DNA from: Burkholderiaceae bacterium
GTDB taxonomy: Bacteria; Pseudomonadota; Gammaproteobacteria; Burkholderiales; Burkholderiaceae_D
NCBI GenBank assembly: GCA_023653025.1
Contig: JAMNXS010000016.1
Location: forward strand, 1-44,883
Reading direction: 5' to 3'
DNA: 44,883 nucleotides
The notes below the pieces were generated by a model. It did no database searches. It was given only the letters and a program-made list of their open reading frames with translations, and had not been told where the DNA came from. Within the stretch, counting starts at the first letter, position 1. The number at the start of each line of letters is the position of its first letter. A program made the translations under genes and the position numbers. This document shows, piece by piece, positions 31,330-39,193 of the stretch.

Positions 31330-31665
31330 ATGAAGAAATCCCGTGTGATCAGCAGCGATGGTTACGATCCCGGCCGCCTGTTCAATGCCCTGCAGGCCCA
31401 CCTGAAACTGCGCAGCGATGCATCGCTGGCGCGCGTGCTGGAAGTGCCGACGCCGCTGGTGAAGCTGGTGCGCACGCGCGAGATTCCGGTCACGCCCGAG
31501 CTGCTGATCCGGATGGAGGAGGTCAGCGGCTGGACCGGACGTGCATTGCGCGACATGATGGGCGACCGCCGCCGCAAGTTCCGTTTCGACGAGGTCAGGG
31601 ACCCGGCGCTGGGCGACATCCTGACCGAGATCTACGAGGCGGCCGCGACCAAGAAGAGCTTCTGA
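31330..31665 (+). CDS. Small HTH-like protein, paralogue A
   Basis: This 111-residue protein begins MKKSRVISSDGYDPGRLFNA and contains SDASLARVLEVPTPLVKLVR, which has the helix-turn-helix spacing of Cro/CI-like proteins, then PVTPELLIRMEEVSG and the strongly conserved ending MGDRRRKFRFDE. It is clearly paralogous to the protein at 38282-38581 (same YDP start, LEV, PVT, LLIRM.EVS and MGDRR.KFR motifs). I know no characterised function. It probably binds DNA as a small regulator. The 163-nt upstream region carries no element I can name with confidence. Confidence 0.7.
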   Translation: MKKSRVISSDGYDPGRLFNALQAHLKLRSDASLARVLEVPTPLVKLVRTREIPVTPELLIRMEEVSGWTGRALRDMMGDRRRKFRFDEVRDPALGDILTEIYEAAATKKSF

Positions 31666-31860
31666 TCGGCGGTCCGGCCCCGCATCGCCTCCCGCTCTGG
31701 CTCCGTACCGTCTCCGCTTCGTTCCCGCACCGTCCCCCCGCATCATTCCCGCAGCGCGCCGCCGGCGCGCGCCGGCGCCTCAATCCCCTCTTCGGAATTC
31801 GCAAATTGTCCGGTCGCCGACCCGGTAGCAGAATTCGTTCGACATTGGCTCCGCACCCCC

Positions 31861-32721
31861 ATGCCTCTACAGGAATCCGAACTCGATCTGCTCCGGCAAT
31901 GGATAGGCCGCAGCGAAACCCGCAGCGACCTGATCCATGCCGGTGCAGCCCATGCACTGGCCGCGACGCTGGGCGACGATCGTCTGCTGCAGGACGGCGA
32001 TGCCCTGCCGCCGCTGTGGCACTGGATTTATTTCTGGACGCCGGCTCCGGCCGCGGCCATCGGGCCTGACGGCCATGCGGCACGCGGCGGCTTCCTGCCG
32101 CCGGTCGCGCTGCCGCGTCGCATGTGGGCCGGCGGCCGGTTGCAGTTTCATGCGCCGCTGCCCGTCGGCAGCCGCGCCGAGCGCCGCTCGCGTGTGACGG
32201 ACGTAAAGGCGCGGCAGGGCGCGAGCGGCACGCTGCTGTTCGTCACGGTCGAGCACGCGATAAGCTGCAACGGCACCGCCTGCCTGACCGAGGAGCACGA
32301 TATCGTCTACCGCGACCTGCCGCGTGCGGATGCCGAGCCGCCGGCGCCGAAACCGGCGCCCGGCAATCCGCAGTGGTCGCGCCGGGTCGATCCCGACCCG
32401 GTGCTGCTGTTCCGTTATTCCGCGCTGACCTTCAACGGCCATCGCATTCACTACGACCGCAGCTACGTGACCGGCGTCGAAGGCTATCCGGGGCTGGTCG
32501 TGCATGGCCCGCTGGTGGCGACGCTGCTGATGCAATTGGCGCAGCAGGCGCTGCCGGGGCGGACTATGCGGGCATTCTCGTTTCGCGCGCTCGGCCCGCT
32601 GTTCGATGTCGAGTCTTTCAGCCTGCATGGGCGCCTGTCCGACGATGGCGCATCGGTGCTGCTGTGGGCAGCCAATGCGCGCGGCGAACTGGCGCTGCAG
32701 GCCGAGGCGGCGCTCGACTGA
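31861..32721 (+). CDS. MaoC-like acyl-CoA hydratase (mesaconyl-/itaconyl-CoA hydratase type)
   Basis: This 286-residue protein resembles two-hotdog hydratases of the mesaconyl-C4-CoA / 3-methylfumaryl-CoA / itaconyl-CoA hydratase group: N-terminal half with WHWIYFWTPAPAAAIGPDGH and MWAGGRLQFHAPLPVGSRAE, C-terminal half with RYSALTFNGHRIHYDRSYVT and YPGLVVHGPLVATLL. The FNGHRIHYD segment is the hydratase catalytic signature. It is followed by a class III CoA-transferase and a CitE-type lyase, which together would convert a C5 dicarboxylate through citramalyl-CoA to acetyl-CoA and pyruvate. The exact substrate is inference. Confidence 0.8.
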   Translation: MPLQESELDLLRQWIGRSETRSDLIHAGAAHALAATLGDDRLLQDGDALPPLWHWIYFWTPAPAAAIGPDGHAARGGFLPPVALPRRMWAGGRLQFHAPLPVGSRAERRSRVTDVKARQGASGTLLFVTVEHAISCNGTACLTEEHDIVYRDLPRADAEPPAPKPAPGNPQWSRRVDPDPVLLFRYSALTFNGHRIHYDRSYVTGVEGYPGLVVHGPLVATLLMQLAQQALPGRTMRAFSFRALGPLFDVESFSLHGRLSDDGASVLLWAANARGELALQAEAALD

Positions 32722-32752
32722 CACAAGCAAACGACGTTACGGGGGAATAGTC

Positions 32753-33931
32753 ATGCGTCCGCTGGACGGAATCACGGTCGTCACGCTCGAACATGCGATT
32801 GCCGCGCCTTTCTGTACTCGCCAACTGGCCGATCTCGGCGCGCGGGTGATCAAGGTCGAACGGCCGGGAGTCGGCGATTTCGCACGCGCCTACGACGAGC
32901 GCGTCGACGGGCTGGCCTCGCATTTCGTGTGGACCAACCGCTCGAAGGAAAGCCTCACGCTCGACGTCAAGCATGCCGAGGCGCGCAGCATACTCGACCA
33001 GCTGCTGGCCCGGGCCGACGTGCTGGTGCAGAACCTCGCGCCGGGCGCGGCCGCGCGCCTTGGCCTGTCGTACGACGCGCTGTCGGACAAGCATCCGCAG
33101 CTCATCGTCTGCGACATTTCCGGCTACGGCGCCGATGGCCCGTATCGCGACAAGAAAGCCTACGACCTGCTGATCCAGAGCGAATCGGGTTTCCTGTCGG
33201 TGACCGGCAGCGAAGACGGTCCCGCCAAGGCCGGCGCGTCGATCGCCGACATTGCCGCCGGCATGTACGCGTACACGAACATCCTCGCGGCGCTGATACA
33301 GCGCGGCCGCACCGGACGCGGCTGCAGCATCGATGTCTCGATGCTCGAGAGCATGGTCGAATGGATGAGCTTCCCCCTCTACTATGCGTACAAGGGTGCG
33401 AGCCCGCCGGTGCGGGCCGGCGCAGCGCACGCGACCATCTACCCTTACGGGCCGTTCCCGGCCGGCGACGGCAAGACCGTGATGCTCGGCCTGCAGAACG
33501 AGCGCGAGTGGGTGGCGTTCTGCGACAAGGTGCTGCGGCAGCCGGCCCTCGCTACCGACGAGCGCTTCTCGTCGAGCAGCCGCCGCAGCGGCGCGCGGCG
33601 CGAACTGTATGCGCTGATTTGCGAGGCCTTTCTGCCGCTGACCGCCGAGCAGGTGATCGCGCGGCTCGACGATGCGCAAATCGCCAATGCCCGCCTGAAC
33701 GACATGCACGAGGTCTGGCAGCATGCGCAATTGCGCGCGCGCGAGCGCTGGACCGAAGTGGCCACGCCGGCCGGGCCGGTGCCGGCCCTGCTGCCGCCCG
33801 GTGCGAGCAGCGGCTGGCAGGCGCGCATGGACCCGATTCCCGCGCTCGGCGAACATTCGGCTGCCATCCTGGCCGAACTGGGTTATTCGACCGCGCAGAT
33901 CGACGCACTGAAAGCCGACGAGGTGATCTGA
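32753..33931 (+). CDS. Class III (CaiB/BaiF) CoA-transferase
   Basis: This 392-residue enzyme begins MRPLDGITVVTLEHAIAAPF and includes the family features LADLGARVIKVERPG, DISGYGADGPYRDKKAYDLL (catalytic-position Asp138), and DVSMLESMVEWM. Class III enzymes move CoA between carboxylic acids through an aspartyl-CoA anhydride. Position between the hydratase and the lyase suggests activation of a C5 dicarboxylate such as mesaconate or itaconate with succinyl- or acetyl-CoA as donor. Shine-Dalgarno GGGGGAA precedes the ATG; its stop abuts the next ATG (TGAATG). Confidence 0.88.
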   Translation: MRPLDGITVVTLEHAIAAPFCTRQLADLGARVIKVERPGVGDFARAYDERVDGLASHFVWTNRSKESLTLDVKHAEARSILDQLLARADVLVQNLAPGAAARLGLSYDALSDKHPQLIVCDISGYGADGPYRDKKAYDLLIQSESGFLSVTGSEDGPAKAGASIADIAAGMYAYTNILAALIQRGRTGRGCSIDVSMLESMVEWMSFPLYYAYKGASPPVRAGAAHATIYPYGPFPAGDGKTVMLGLQNEREWVAFCDKVLRQPALATDERFSSSSRRSGARRELYALICEAFLPLTAEQVIARLDDAQIANARLNDMHEVWQHAQLRARERWTEVATPAGPVPALLPPGASSGWQARMDPIPALGEHSAAILAELGYSTAQIDALKADEVI

Positions 33932-34780
33932 ATGACTGTCCACGACTCATCTGCCAACCCATCGTCCACCGCAGCGGCCGCCGCCCCGGTGTCCTATCTG
34001 TTCGTCCCGGGCAACCGGCCCGAACGCTTCGGCAAGGCGCTGGCCTCCGGAGCGGACATGGTGATCATCGATCTCGAGGATGCGGTCGCGCCGGCCGACA
34101 AGCTGGCCGCCCGCTCTGCGATACGGGCGGCACTCGATCCCGAATTCCCGGCGGCCGTGCGCATCAACAGCGCAGACTCCGAATGGTTCGAGCAGGATCT
34201 GTCGCTGTGCGGTCTGCCCGGCGTGGCGGCGGTCGTGCTGCCGAAGGCGGCCGGCGTGGCCGACATCGCCCGCGTACGCGGCGCCGGTGCGGCGACGGTG
34301 CTGGCGCTGGTCGAAAGCGCCGAGGGCATCGCGAACGCGCGCGCGCTGGCGGCTGCCGATGGCGTGTCGCGCCTGATGTTCGGCAGCATCGACTTCTCCG
34401 TCGATCTCGGCATCGAGGGCGACGAGCGCGAACTGGATGCGTTCCGCTCGGAACTGGTACTGGCCTCGCGGCTGGCCGGCATTGCGCCGCCGGTCGATGG
34501 CGTCACCACCGCGATCGACGATGCGGAGCTGCTGCGCCGCGAGACGCTGCGCGGCAAGCGTTTCGGTTTCGGCGGCAAGCTGTGCATCCATCCGAAACAG
34601 CTGGCGGCCGTGCACGCGGCCTACCTGCCGTCGAACGACGAAGTGCATTGGGCGATGCGGGTGCTGGACGCAGCCCGCCTGACCGGCGGCGACGCCGTGG
34701 CAGTGGACGGCAAGATGGTTGACAAGCCGGTGATGCTGCGCGCCGAGCGCATCCTGCAGGCAGCTTCGCGCCTGAGGTGA
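33932..34780 (+). CDS. CitE/HpcH-family lyase, probable citramalyl-CoA lyase
   Basis: This 282-residue protein has the CitE-like TIM-barrel motifs: LFVPGNRPERFGKAL (23-37), IIDLEDAVAP (45-54), AAVRINS (75-80) with Arg77, ALVESAEGI (125-133) with metal-binding Glu128, FGSIDFSVDLG (150-160) with Asp154, and GGKLCIHPKQ. Enzymes of this type cleave malyl-CoA, beta-methylmalyl-CoA or citramalyl-CoA. Context with hydratase and CoA-transferase favours citramalyl-CoA to acetyl-CoA plus pyruvate. It starts immediately after the CoA-transferase stop. The extended Ser/Ala N-terminus (residues 5-19) suggests that a later start is possible, but none with a good ribosome site was seen. Confidence 0.85.
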   Translation: MTVHDSSANPSSTAAAAAPVSYLFVPGNRPERFGKALASGADMVIIDLEDAVAPADKLAARSAIRAALDPEFPAAVRINSADSEWFEQDLSLCGLPGVAAVVLPKAAGVADIARVRGAGAATVLALVESAEGIANARALAAADGVSRLMFGSIDFSVDLGIEGDERELDAFRSELVLASRLAGIAPPVDGVTTAIDDAELLRRETLRGKRFGFGGKLCIHPKQLAAVHAAYLPSNDEVHWAMRVLDAARLTGGDAVAVDGKMVDKPVMLRAERILQAASRLR

Positions 34781-34853
34781 AGCGTCGGCGCTGCATGGTC
34801 GTGAAGCTCGGGGGCTTCGCGCCTGTCTCGTCAGGTCTGCCGCGAGGGCGGCG

Positions 34854-37550
34854 CTAGACCGACGTCGCGATCGGCTTGCCGAGATCCAGCCCCAGCCGGG
34901 CGGCGATGTCGCGCAGACCGGCCGCATCCTTGCGCGTCGCATGCGGTTCGGCCAGCGCGGCCAGCGCGGCATAGGCGATCCACTTCGCATCCACCTCGAA
35001 GAAGTCGCGCAGCGCGGCCCGCGTGTCGCTGCGGCCGAAGCCGTCGGTGCCGAGCGTGGTATACGGCGCCGGCACATAGGCGCGCACGCTCTCCGGCACA
35101 GCGCGCACGTAATCCGATACCGCGATCACCGGCGCTGTCGAACCCGCGAGCTGCCGCGTGATCCACGGCATGTCATCCGACTGCAGCAGGCGGCGCGCGC
35201 GCTCGCAGGCCACGCCGTCGCGCGCCAGTTCGGAGAAGCTGGTCACGCTCCACACGTCGGCCTTCACGCCGAACTTTTCCTCGAGCAAGTCGGCCGCCGC
35301 CAGTGCCTCTTTCAGCAACGGGCCGGCCGCCAGCAGCCGCACATCCGCACCCTCGGATGGCAGCACGCAGTGCATGCCGCGCAGTATTCCTTCGCGCGCG
35401 CCGGCCGGCAGGCTGGGCTGGGCTTCGTTCTCGTTGGTGACGGTAACGTAGTAGAAGACATCGTCGTCCCGCTGCAGCATGCGCTGCATGCCTTCGTCGA
35501 GGATGACGGCCAGTTCGCAGGCATAGGCCGGGTCATAGGCGATGCAGTTCGGGATCGTGGCGGCCACCAGATGGCTGCTGCCGTCCTGATGCTGGAGTCC
35601 CTCGCCGCCGAGCGTGGTGCGGCCCGAGGTGGCACCGATCAGGAAGCCGCGCGCGCGCTGGTCGGCAGCGGCCCATATCAGGTCGCCGATGCGCTGGAAA
35701 CCGAACATCGAGTAGTAAATGTAGAAGGGCAGCATCGGCAGCCCATGCACCGCGTAGCTGGTGGCGGCGGCCGTCCATGACGAGATCGCGCCGGCTTCGG
35801 TGATGCCTTCCTCGAGAATCTGGCCGTCCGTCGCCTCGCGGTAGTAGAGGATGGAGCCGATGTCTTCCGGCTGGTACAGCTGGCCCTGCGCGGAATAGAT
35901 GCCGACCTGCCGAAACAGGTTGGCCATGCCGAAGGTGCGGGCCTCGTCGGCGACGATGGGCACGACATGCCGTCCGAGCGCCGGGTCTTTCAGCAGGCTG
36001 CCCATCATCCGCACCAGCGCCATCGTGGTCGACATTTCCTTCTGGTCCGCCTCGAGTGCGAAGCCGGCCCAGCCATCGATGGCCGGCGCCGGCAGCGCGG
36101 CGCGGCCCGGCGCGCGCACCGGCAGGTAGCCGCCGAGCGCGGCGCGGCGCGCCTGCAGGTGCCGCATCTCGTCGCTATCTGCGGCCGGCTTGCAGAATTC
36201 GAGCGCCTCGACCTGGGCATCCGACAGCGGCAGCCGGAAGCGGTCGCGGAACTCGAGCAGGTCCGACAGCTCCAGCTTCTTCTGCTGGTGCGTGGTCATC
36301 CGGCCCTGGCCGGCCTTGCCCATGCCGAAGCCCTTCTTGGTCTGCGCGAGGATGACCGTCGGCTGGCCGGCGTGGCGAACTGCCGCATGATAGGCGGCGT
36401 GGATCTTGCGCAGGTCGTGGCCGCCGCGCTTGAGGCGATCGATCTCGTCGTCGGTGAGCAGCGAGCCGATCGCTTGCAGCCCCGGCGTCTGGCCGAAGAA
36501 GTGCTCGCGGTTGAACGGGCCGTCGTTGGCGGCGAAGGTTTGCAGCTGGCCGTCCACCGTGCGGTTCAGCGCATCGACCAGTTCGCCCCGTTGGTCGTGC
36601 GCAAACAGCGGATCCCAGTCCGAGCCCCACAGCAGCTTGATCACGTTCCAGCCGGCGCCGCCGAACAGGGTTTCGAGCTCGTCGATGATGTGGCCGTTGC
36701 CGCGCACCGGTCCGTCGAGCCGCTGCAAATTGCAGTTGATGACGAACACGAGGTTGTCGAGCTTTTCGCGCGAGGCCAGCGACAGCGCGGCCAGCGATTC
36801 CGGCTCGTCCATTTCGCCGTCGCCGAACACGCCCCAGACCTTGCGCGGCTGCGGAGCCATCAGGCCGCGGTGTTCGAGGTAGCGCATGAAGCGCGCCTGG
36901 TAGATCGCGCTGATCGGTCCGATGCCCATCGAGCCGGTCGGGAACTGCCAGAAATCCGGCATCAGCCACGGATGCGGGTACGACGACAGGCCCTGGATGC
37001 CCGCGCCGCGCGCGCTGATCTCCTGCCGGTAGTGCGCGAGATTGTCCTCGCCCAGCCGGCCCTCGAGGAAGGCGCGCGCATAGATGCCGGGCGCCGAGTG
37101 CGGCTGGAAGTAGACGAGGTCGCCGCCGAAGTCGTCGGTGCGAGCGCGGAAGAAGTGGTTGAAACCGACCTCGAACAGGTCGGCCGCCGACGCGTAGCTG
37201 GCAATGTGGCCACCCAGTTCGCCGTAGGCGCGGTTGGCGCGCACCACCATCGCCAGCGCATTCCAGCGCAATATGCCGGCGATTTTCTCCTCGATCGCCA
37301 GCGCGTCCGAGCCGCCCGGATAGGGGGGCTCCTCGTGCGGCCGTATCGTGTTCACATACGGCGTGATGCGCGAGTCGCGCCATTTGAGCCCGGCGTCGCG
37401 CGCGGCAGCGGCCAGCTGCGAGAGCAGGAAATGCGCGCGCTCCGGGCCCGAGGTCGCCAGCACGGAGTTCAGGGCGGCGATCCATTCGGCGGTCTCGCTC
37501 TCGTCGATGTCGAGCTGCCGGATCAGGTGTTCGGGGGTCATCATGTCCAT
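34854..37550 (-). CDS. Homodimeric E1 2-oxoacid dehydrogenase (AceE family; MdeB-like by context)
   Basis: This 898-residue thiamine-diphosphate enzyme has the AceE plan: HFFRARTDDFGGDLVYFQPH (132-151), TPP/Mg motif GDGEMDEPES (243-252) ... NCNLQRLDGPVRGNG, and LGGEGLQHQDGSSHL in the C-terminal half. E. coli AceE has 887 residues. No aceF or lpd follows, unlike the normal pdh operon, and an Lrp/AsnC-type regulator is divergent 140 nt away. In Pseudomonas an AceE paralogue, MdeB (2-oxobutyrate dehydrogenase), is controlled by the Lrp-type MdeR, so this may be a 2-oxobutyrate or related enzyme that borrows E2 and E3 from elsewhere. That substrate is inference; pyruvate remains possible. Confidence 0.88.
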   Translation of the reverse strand: MDMMTPEHLIRQLDIDESETAEWIAALNSVLATSGPERAHFLLSQLAAAARDAGLKWRDSRITPYVNTIRPHEEPPYPGGSDALAIEEKIAGILRWNALAMVVRANRAYGELGGHIASYASAADLFEVGFNHFFRARTDDFGGDLVYFQPHSAPGIYARAFLEGRLGEDNLAHYRQEISARGAGIQGLSSYPHPWLMPDFWQFPTGSMGIGPISAIYQARFMRYLEHRGLMAPQPRKVWGVFGDGEMDEPESLAALSLASREKLDNLVFVINCNLQRLDGPVRGNGHIIDELETLFGGAGWNVIKLLWGSDWDPLFAHDQRGELVDALNRTVDGQLQTFAANDGPFNREHFFGQTPGLQAIGSLLTDDEIDRLKRGGHDLRKIHAAYHAAVRHAGQPTVILAQTKKGFGMGKAGQGRMTTHQQKKLELSDLLEFRDRFRLPLSDAQVEALEFCKPAADSDEMRHLQARRAALGGYLPVRAPGRAALPAPAIDGWAGFALEADQKEMSTTMALVRMMGSLLKDPALGRHVVPIVADEARTFGMANLFRQVGIYSAQGQLYQPEDIGSILYYREATDGQILEEGITEAGAISSWTAAATSYAVHGLPMLPFYIYYSMFGFQRIGDLIWAAADQRARGFLIGATSGRTTLGGEGLQHQDGSSHLVAATIPNCIAYDPAYACELAVILDEGMQRMLQRDDDVFYYVTVTNENEAQPSLPAGAREGILRGMHCVLPSEGADVRLLAAGPLLKEALAAADLLEEKFGVKADVWSVTSFSELARDGVACERARRLLQSDDMPWITRQLAGSTAPVIAVSDYVRAVPESVRAYVPAPYTTLGTDGFGRSDTRAALRDFFEVDAKWIAYAALAALAEPHATRKDAAGLRDIAARLGLDLGKPIATSV

Positions 37551-37646
37551 CGGGGATCCTGCGTCATGCGTTGCGTGATTGATGTCGACAAGTTAACGGA
37601 TTATGCGCGGCAGGTGCTGCCGAAAACATCGCAAAGAGAATCCTAT

Positions 37647-37663
37647 CCGGCATAAAATGCCGG
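37647..37663. promoter_or_regulatory. Perfect palindrome upstream of the Lrp/AsnC-type gene
   Basis: CCGGCAT (37647-37653) and ATGCCGG (37657-37663) are exact inverted copies with the 3-nt centre AAA, 27 nt before the lrp-like ATG, followed by AT-rich TTTAATATAGAT. Position between the divergent E1 gene and regulator fits an autoregulatory Lrp-type operator. Confidence 0.5.
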
Positions 37664-37690
37664 CTTTAATATAGATAACGGAATGCAACG

Positions 37691-38167
37691 ATGGCTGATC
37701 TCGATATTACCGACTTTCGCATCCTGCGCCAGCTGCAGCAGGACGCGAGCCTGACGAATGTCGAACTCGCGGCGCGCGTCAGCCTCTCGCCGTCGCCCAC
37801 GCTGGCGCGCGTCAAGCGCCTCGAGAGCGAGGGCGTGATCGCGCGCTATGTCGCGCTGGCCGATCCGCATGCGCTCGGGCTGAAGGTGAATGTCTTCGTG
37901 CGCGTGTCGCTCGAGAAGCAGGAGGCCGGCGCGCTCGAGCGCTTCGAGAAGGCGGTCAGCCGTTTCGACGAGGTGATGGAGGTCTATCTGATGACGGGCG
38001 ACGAGGATTACCTGCTGCGCATCGTCGTGCCCGACATCCAGTCGCTCGAGCGCTTCATCCTCGATCACCTGACGCGCATCGCCGGCATCAAGAACATCAA
38101 GTCGAGCTTCGCGCTGAAGCAGGTGAAGTACAAGACGGCCTTGCCGATCGCTGCGGATTTGCGCTGA
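37691..38167 (+). CDS. Lrp/AsnC-family transcriptional regulator
   Basis: This 158-residue protein begins MADLDITDFRILRQLQQDAS, with an HTH (TNVELAARVSLSPSPTLARV, then KRLESEGVI) and a C-terminal RAM ligand-binding domain (KVNVFVRVSLEKQ, VMEVYLMTGDEDYLLRIVVP, IKSSFALKQVKYKTALP). Lrp-type proteins sense amino acids or 2-oxoacids and often regulate a divergent gene. Here the divergent gene is the AceE-type E1 enzyme, so it probably controls that gene, in the manner of MdeR. Confidence 0.93.
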   Translation: MADLDITDFRILRQLQQDASLTNVELAARVSLSPSPTLARVKRLESEGVIARYVALADPHALGLKVNVFVRVSLEKQEAGALERFEKAVSRFDEVMEVYLMTGDEDYLLRIVVPDIQSLERFILDHLTRIAGIKNIKSSFALKQVKYKTALPIAADLR

Positions 38168-38281
38168 CGCAGCAGGCAGCGAGGCTGCGAGCGAGCGTTT
38201 GTGCGCTGTTGTGTCGGCTCAAGAAAGCAGGGGGACATGTTGTCAGAATGCGAGTGGATTTATCACTTGCATGAGGACGCC

Positions 38282-38581
38282 ATGGAACAAGACAAGATGC
38301 AATCGATGCAGCGCTACGACCCCGACCAGTTGCTCGCTTCATTGATCGGCAGGCTCAATCTGAAGAACGATGCGGCGCTGTCGCGCGCGCTCGAGGTGTC
38401 GCCGCCGGTGATCAGCAAGATCCGTCACCGCCGGCTGCCGGTCACGGCATCGCTGCTGATCCGCATGCACGAGGTCAGTGCCCTGTCGATCGCCGAGTTG
38501 CGCCAGCTGATGGGCGACCGGCGCGGCAAGTTCAGGATCAGCGACAAGCATTTCAAGCCGAGGACCGACGGCAAGCAATGA
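38282..38581 (+). CDS. Small HTH-like protein, paralogue B
   Basis: This 99-residue protein contains MQRYDPDQLLASLIGRLNLK, NDAALSRALEVSPPVISKIR and MGDRRGKFRISDKHF. It shares the motif order of the protein at 31330-31665 with about half of aligned positions identical over the central 70 residues by eye. The ALSRALEVSPPVISKIRHRR stretch has HTH spacing. Start chosen at the ATG 38282, though an ATG five codons on would also retain the conserved core. It converges on mobA with no gap between stop codons. Function unknown. Confidence 0.72.
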   Translation: MEQDKMQSMQRYDPDQLLASLIGRLNLKNDAALSRALEVSPPVISKIRHRRLPVTASLLIRMHEVSALSIAELRQLMGDRRGKFRISDKHFKPRTDGKQ

Positions 38582-39187
38582 TCAGGACGAGCGGCGGGCG
38601 AAGTCCTCGAGTTCTTCGCGCGTGTTCAGGTTGGTGAACGCCGCCGCGTCGTCGAACAGCGCCTCGGCACAACCGATGGCGTCCAGCCACGCGCCGAATG
38701 TGCGTCCGCCGCCGTGCAGGTAGTCGCCCAACGCGGGCAGGGCGGCTCGCCGCATGAGGCAGAACACAGGGTGGCGTTGCCTGCCGCCCGCGCCGTCGGT
38801 GACCGCGATGGCTGCCATGCCCGTGCCGCCCTCGAGGGCGGCGGCCAGCCGGCTGACCAGGTCGGTTGGAAACGCCGGCGTGTCGCACGGCACGCAGGCG
38901 AGGACATCGGTGTTGCAGCGGGAGAGGCCGGCATGCAGCCCGGCCAGCGGGCCGGCATAGCCGGCGACGACATCGGGCACGACGGCCGCGCCGAGGGCGG
39001 CATAGCGTTCGAGATGCCGGTTCGCATTGATCATCAGGCTGCCGACCTGCGGCCGCAGGCGGCGCAGCGCATGGCTGGCCAGTGGCTCGCCGCGAAACAC
39101 CTCGAGTCCCTTGTCGGCGCCGCCCATGCGCATGCCGCGCCCGCCGGCGAGTATCAGGCCGGTGATCCGTTCAGCAGGGATGCCCAT
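38582..39187 (-). CDS. mobA: Molybdenum cofactor guanylyltransferase MobA
   Basis: This 201-residue protein has the nucleotidyltransferase start ITGLILAGGRGMRMGGADKG, the region YAGPLAGLHAGL and VPCDTPAFPTDLVSRL, and ends with FTNLNTREELEDF (NLNTPEEL in homologues). MobA attaches GMP to molybdopterin to make the bis-MGD cofactor used by formate dehydrogenases such as Fds encoded nearby. It starts 6 nt after the stop of the HTH-binding-protein regulator, so the two form an operon. Confidence 0.95.
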   Translation of the reverse strand: MGIPAERITGLILAGGRGMRMGGADKGLEVFRGEPLASHALRRLRPQVGSLMINANRHLERYAALGAAVVPDVVAGYAGPLAGLHAGLSRCNTDVLACVPCDTPAFPTDLVSRLAAALEGGTGMAAIAVTDGAGGRQRHPVFCLMRRAALPALGDYLHGGGRTFGAWLDAIGCAEALFDDAAAFTNLNTREELEDFARRSS

Positions 39188-39193
39188 CGCCGT

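Noticed and set aside
35967-37655. 562-codon plus-strand frame antisense to the AceE-type gene
   Set aside because: Composition is that of a GC-rich shadow and the opposite strand encodes a full, conserved E1 enzyme.
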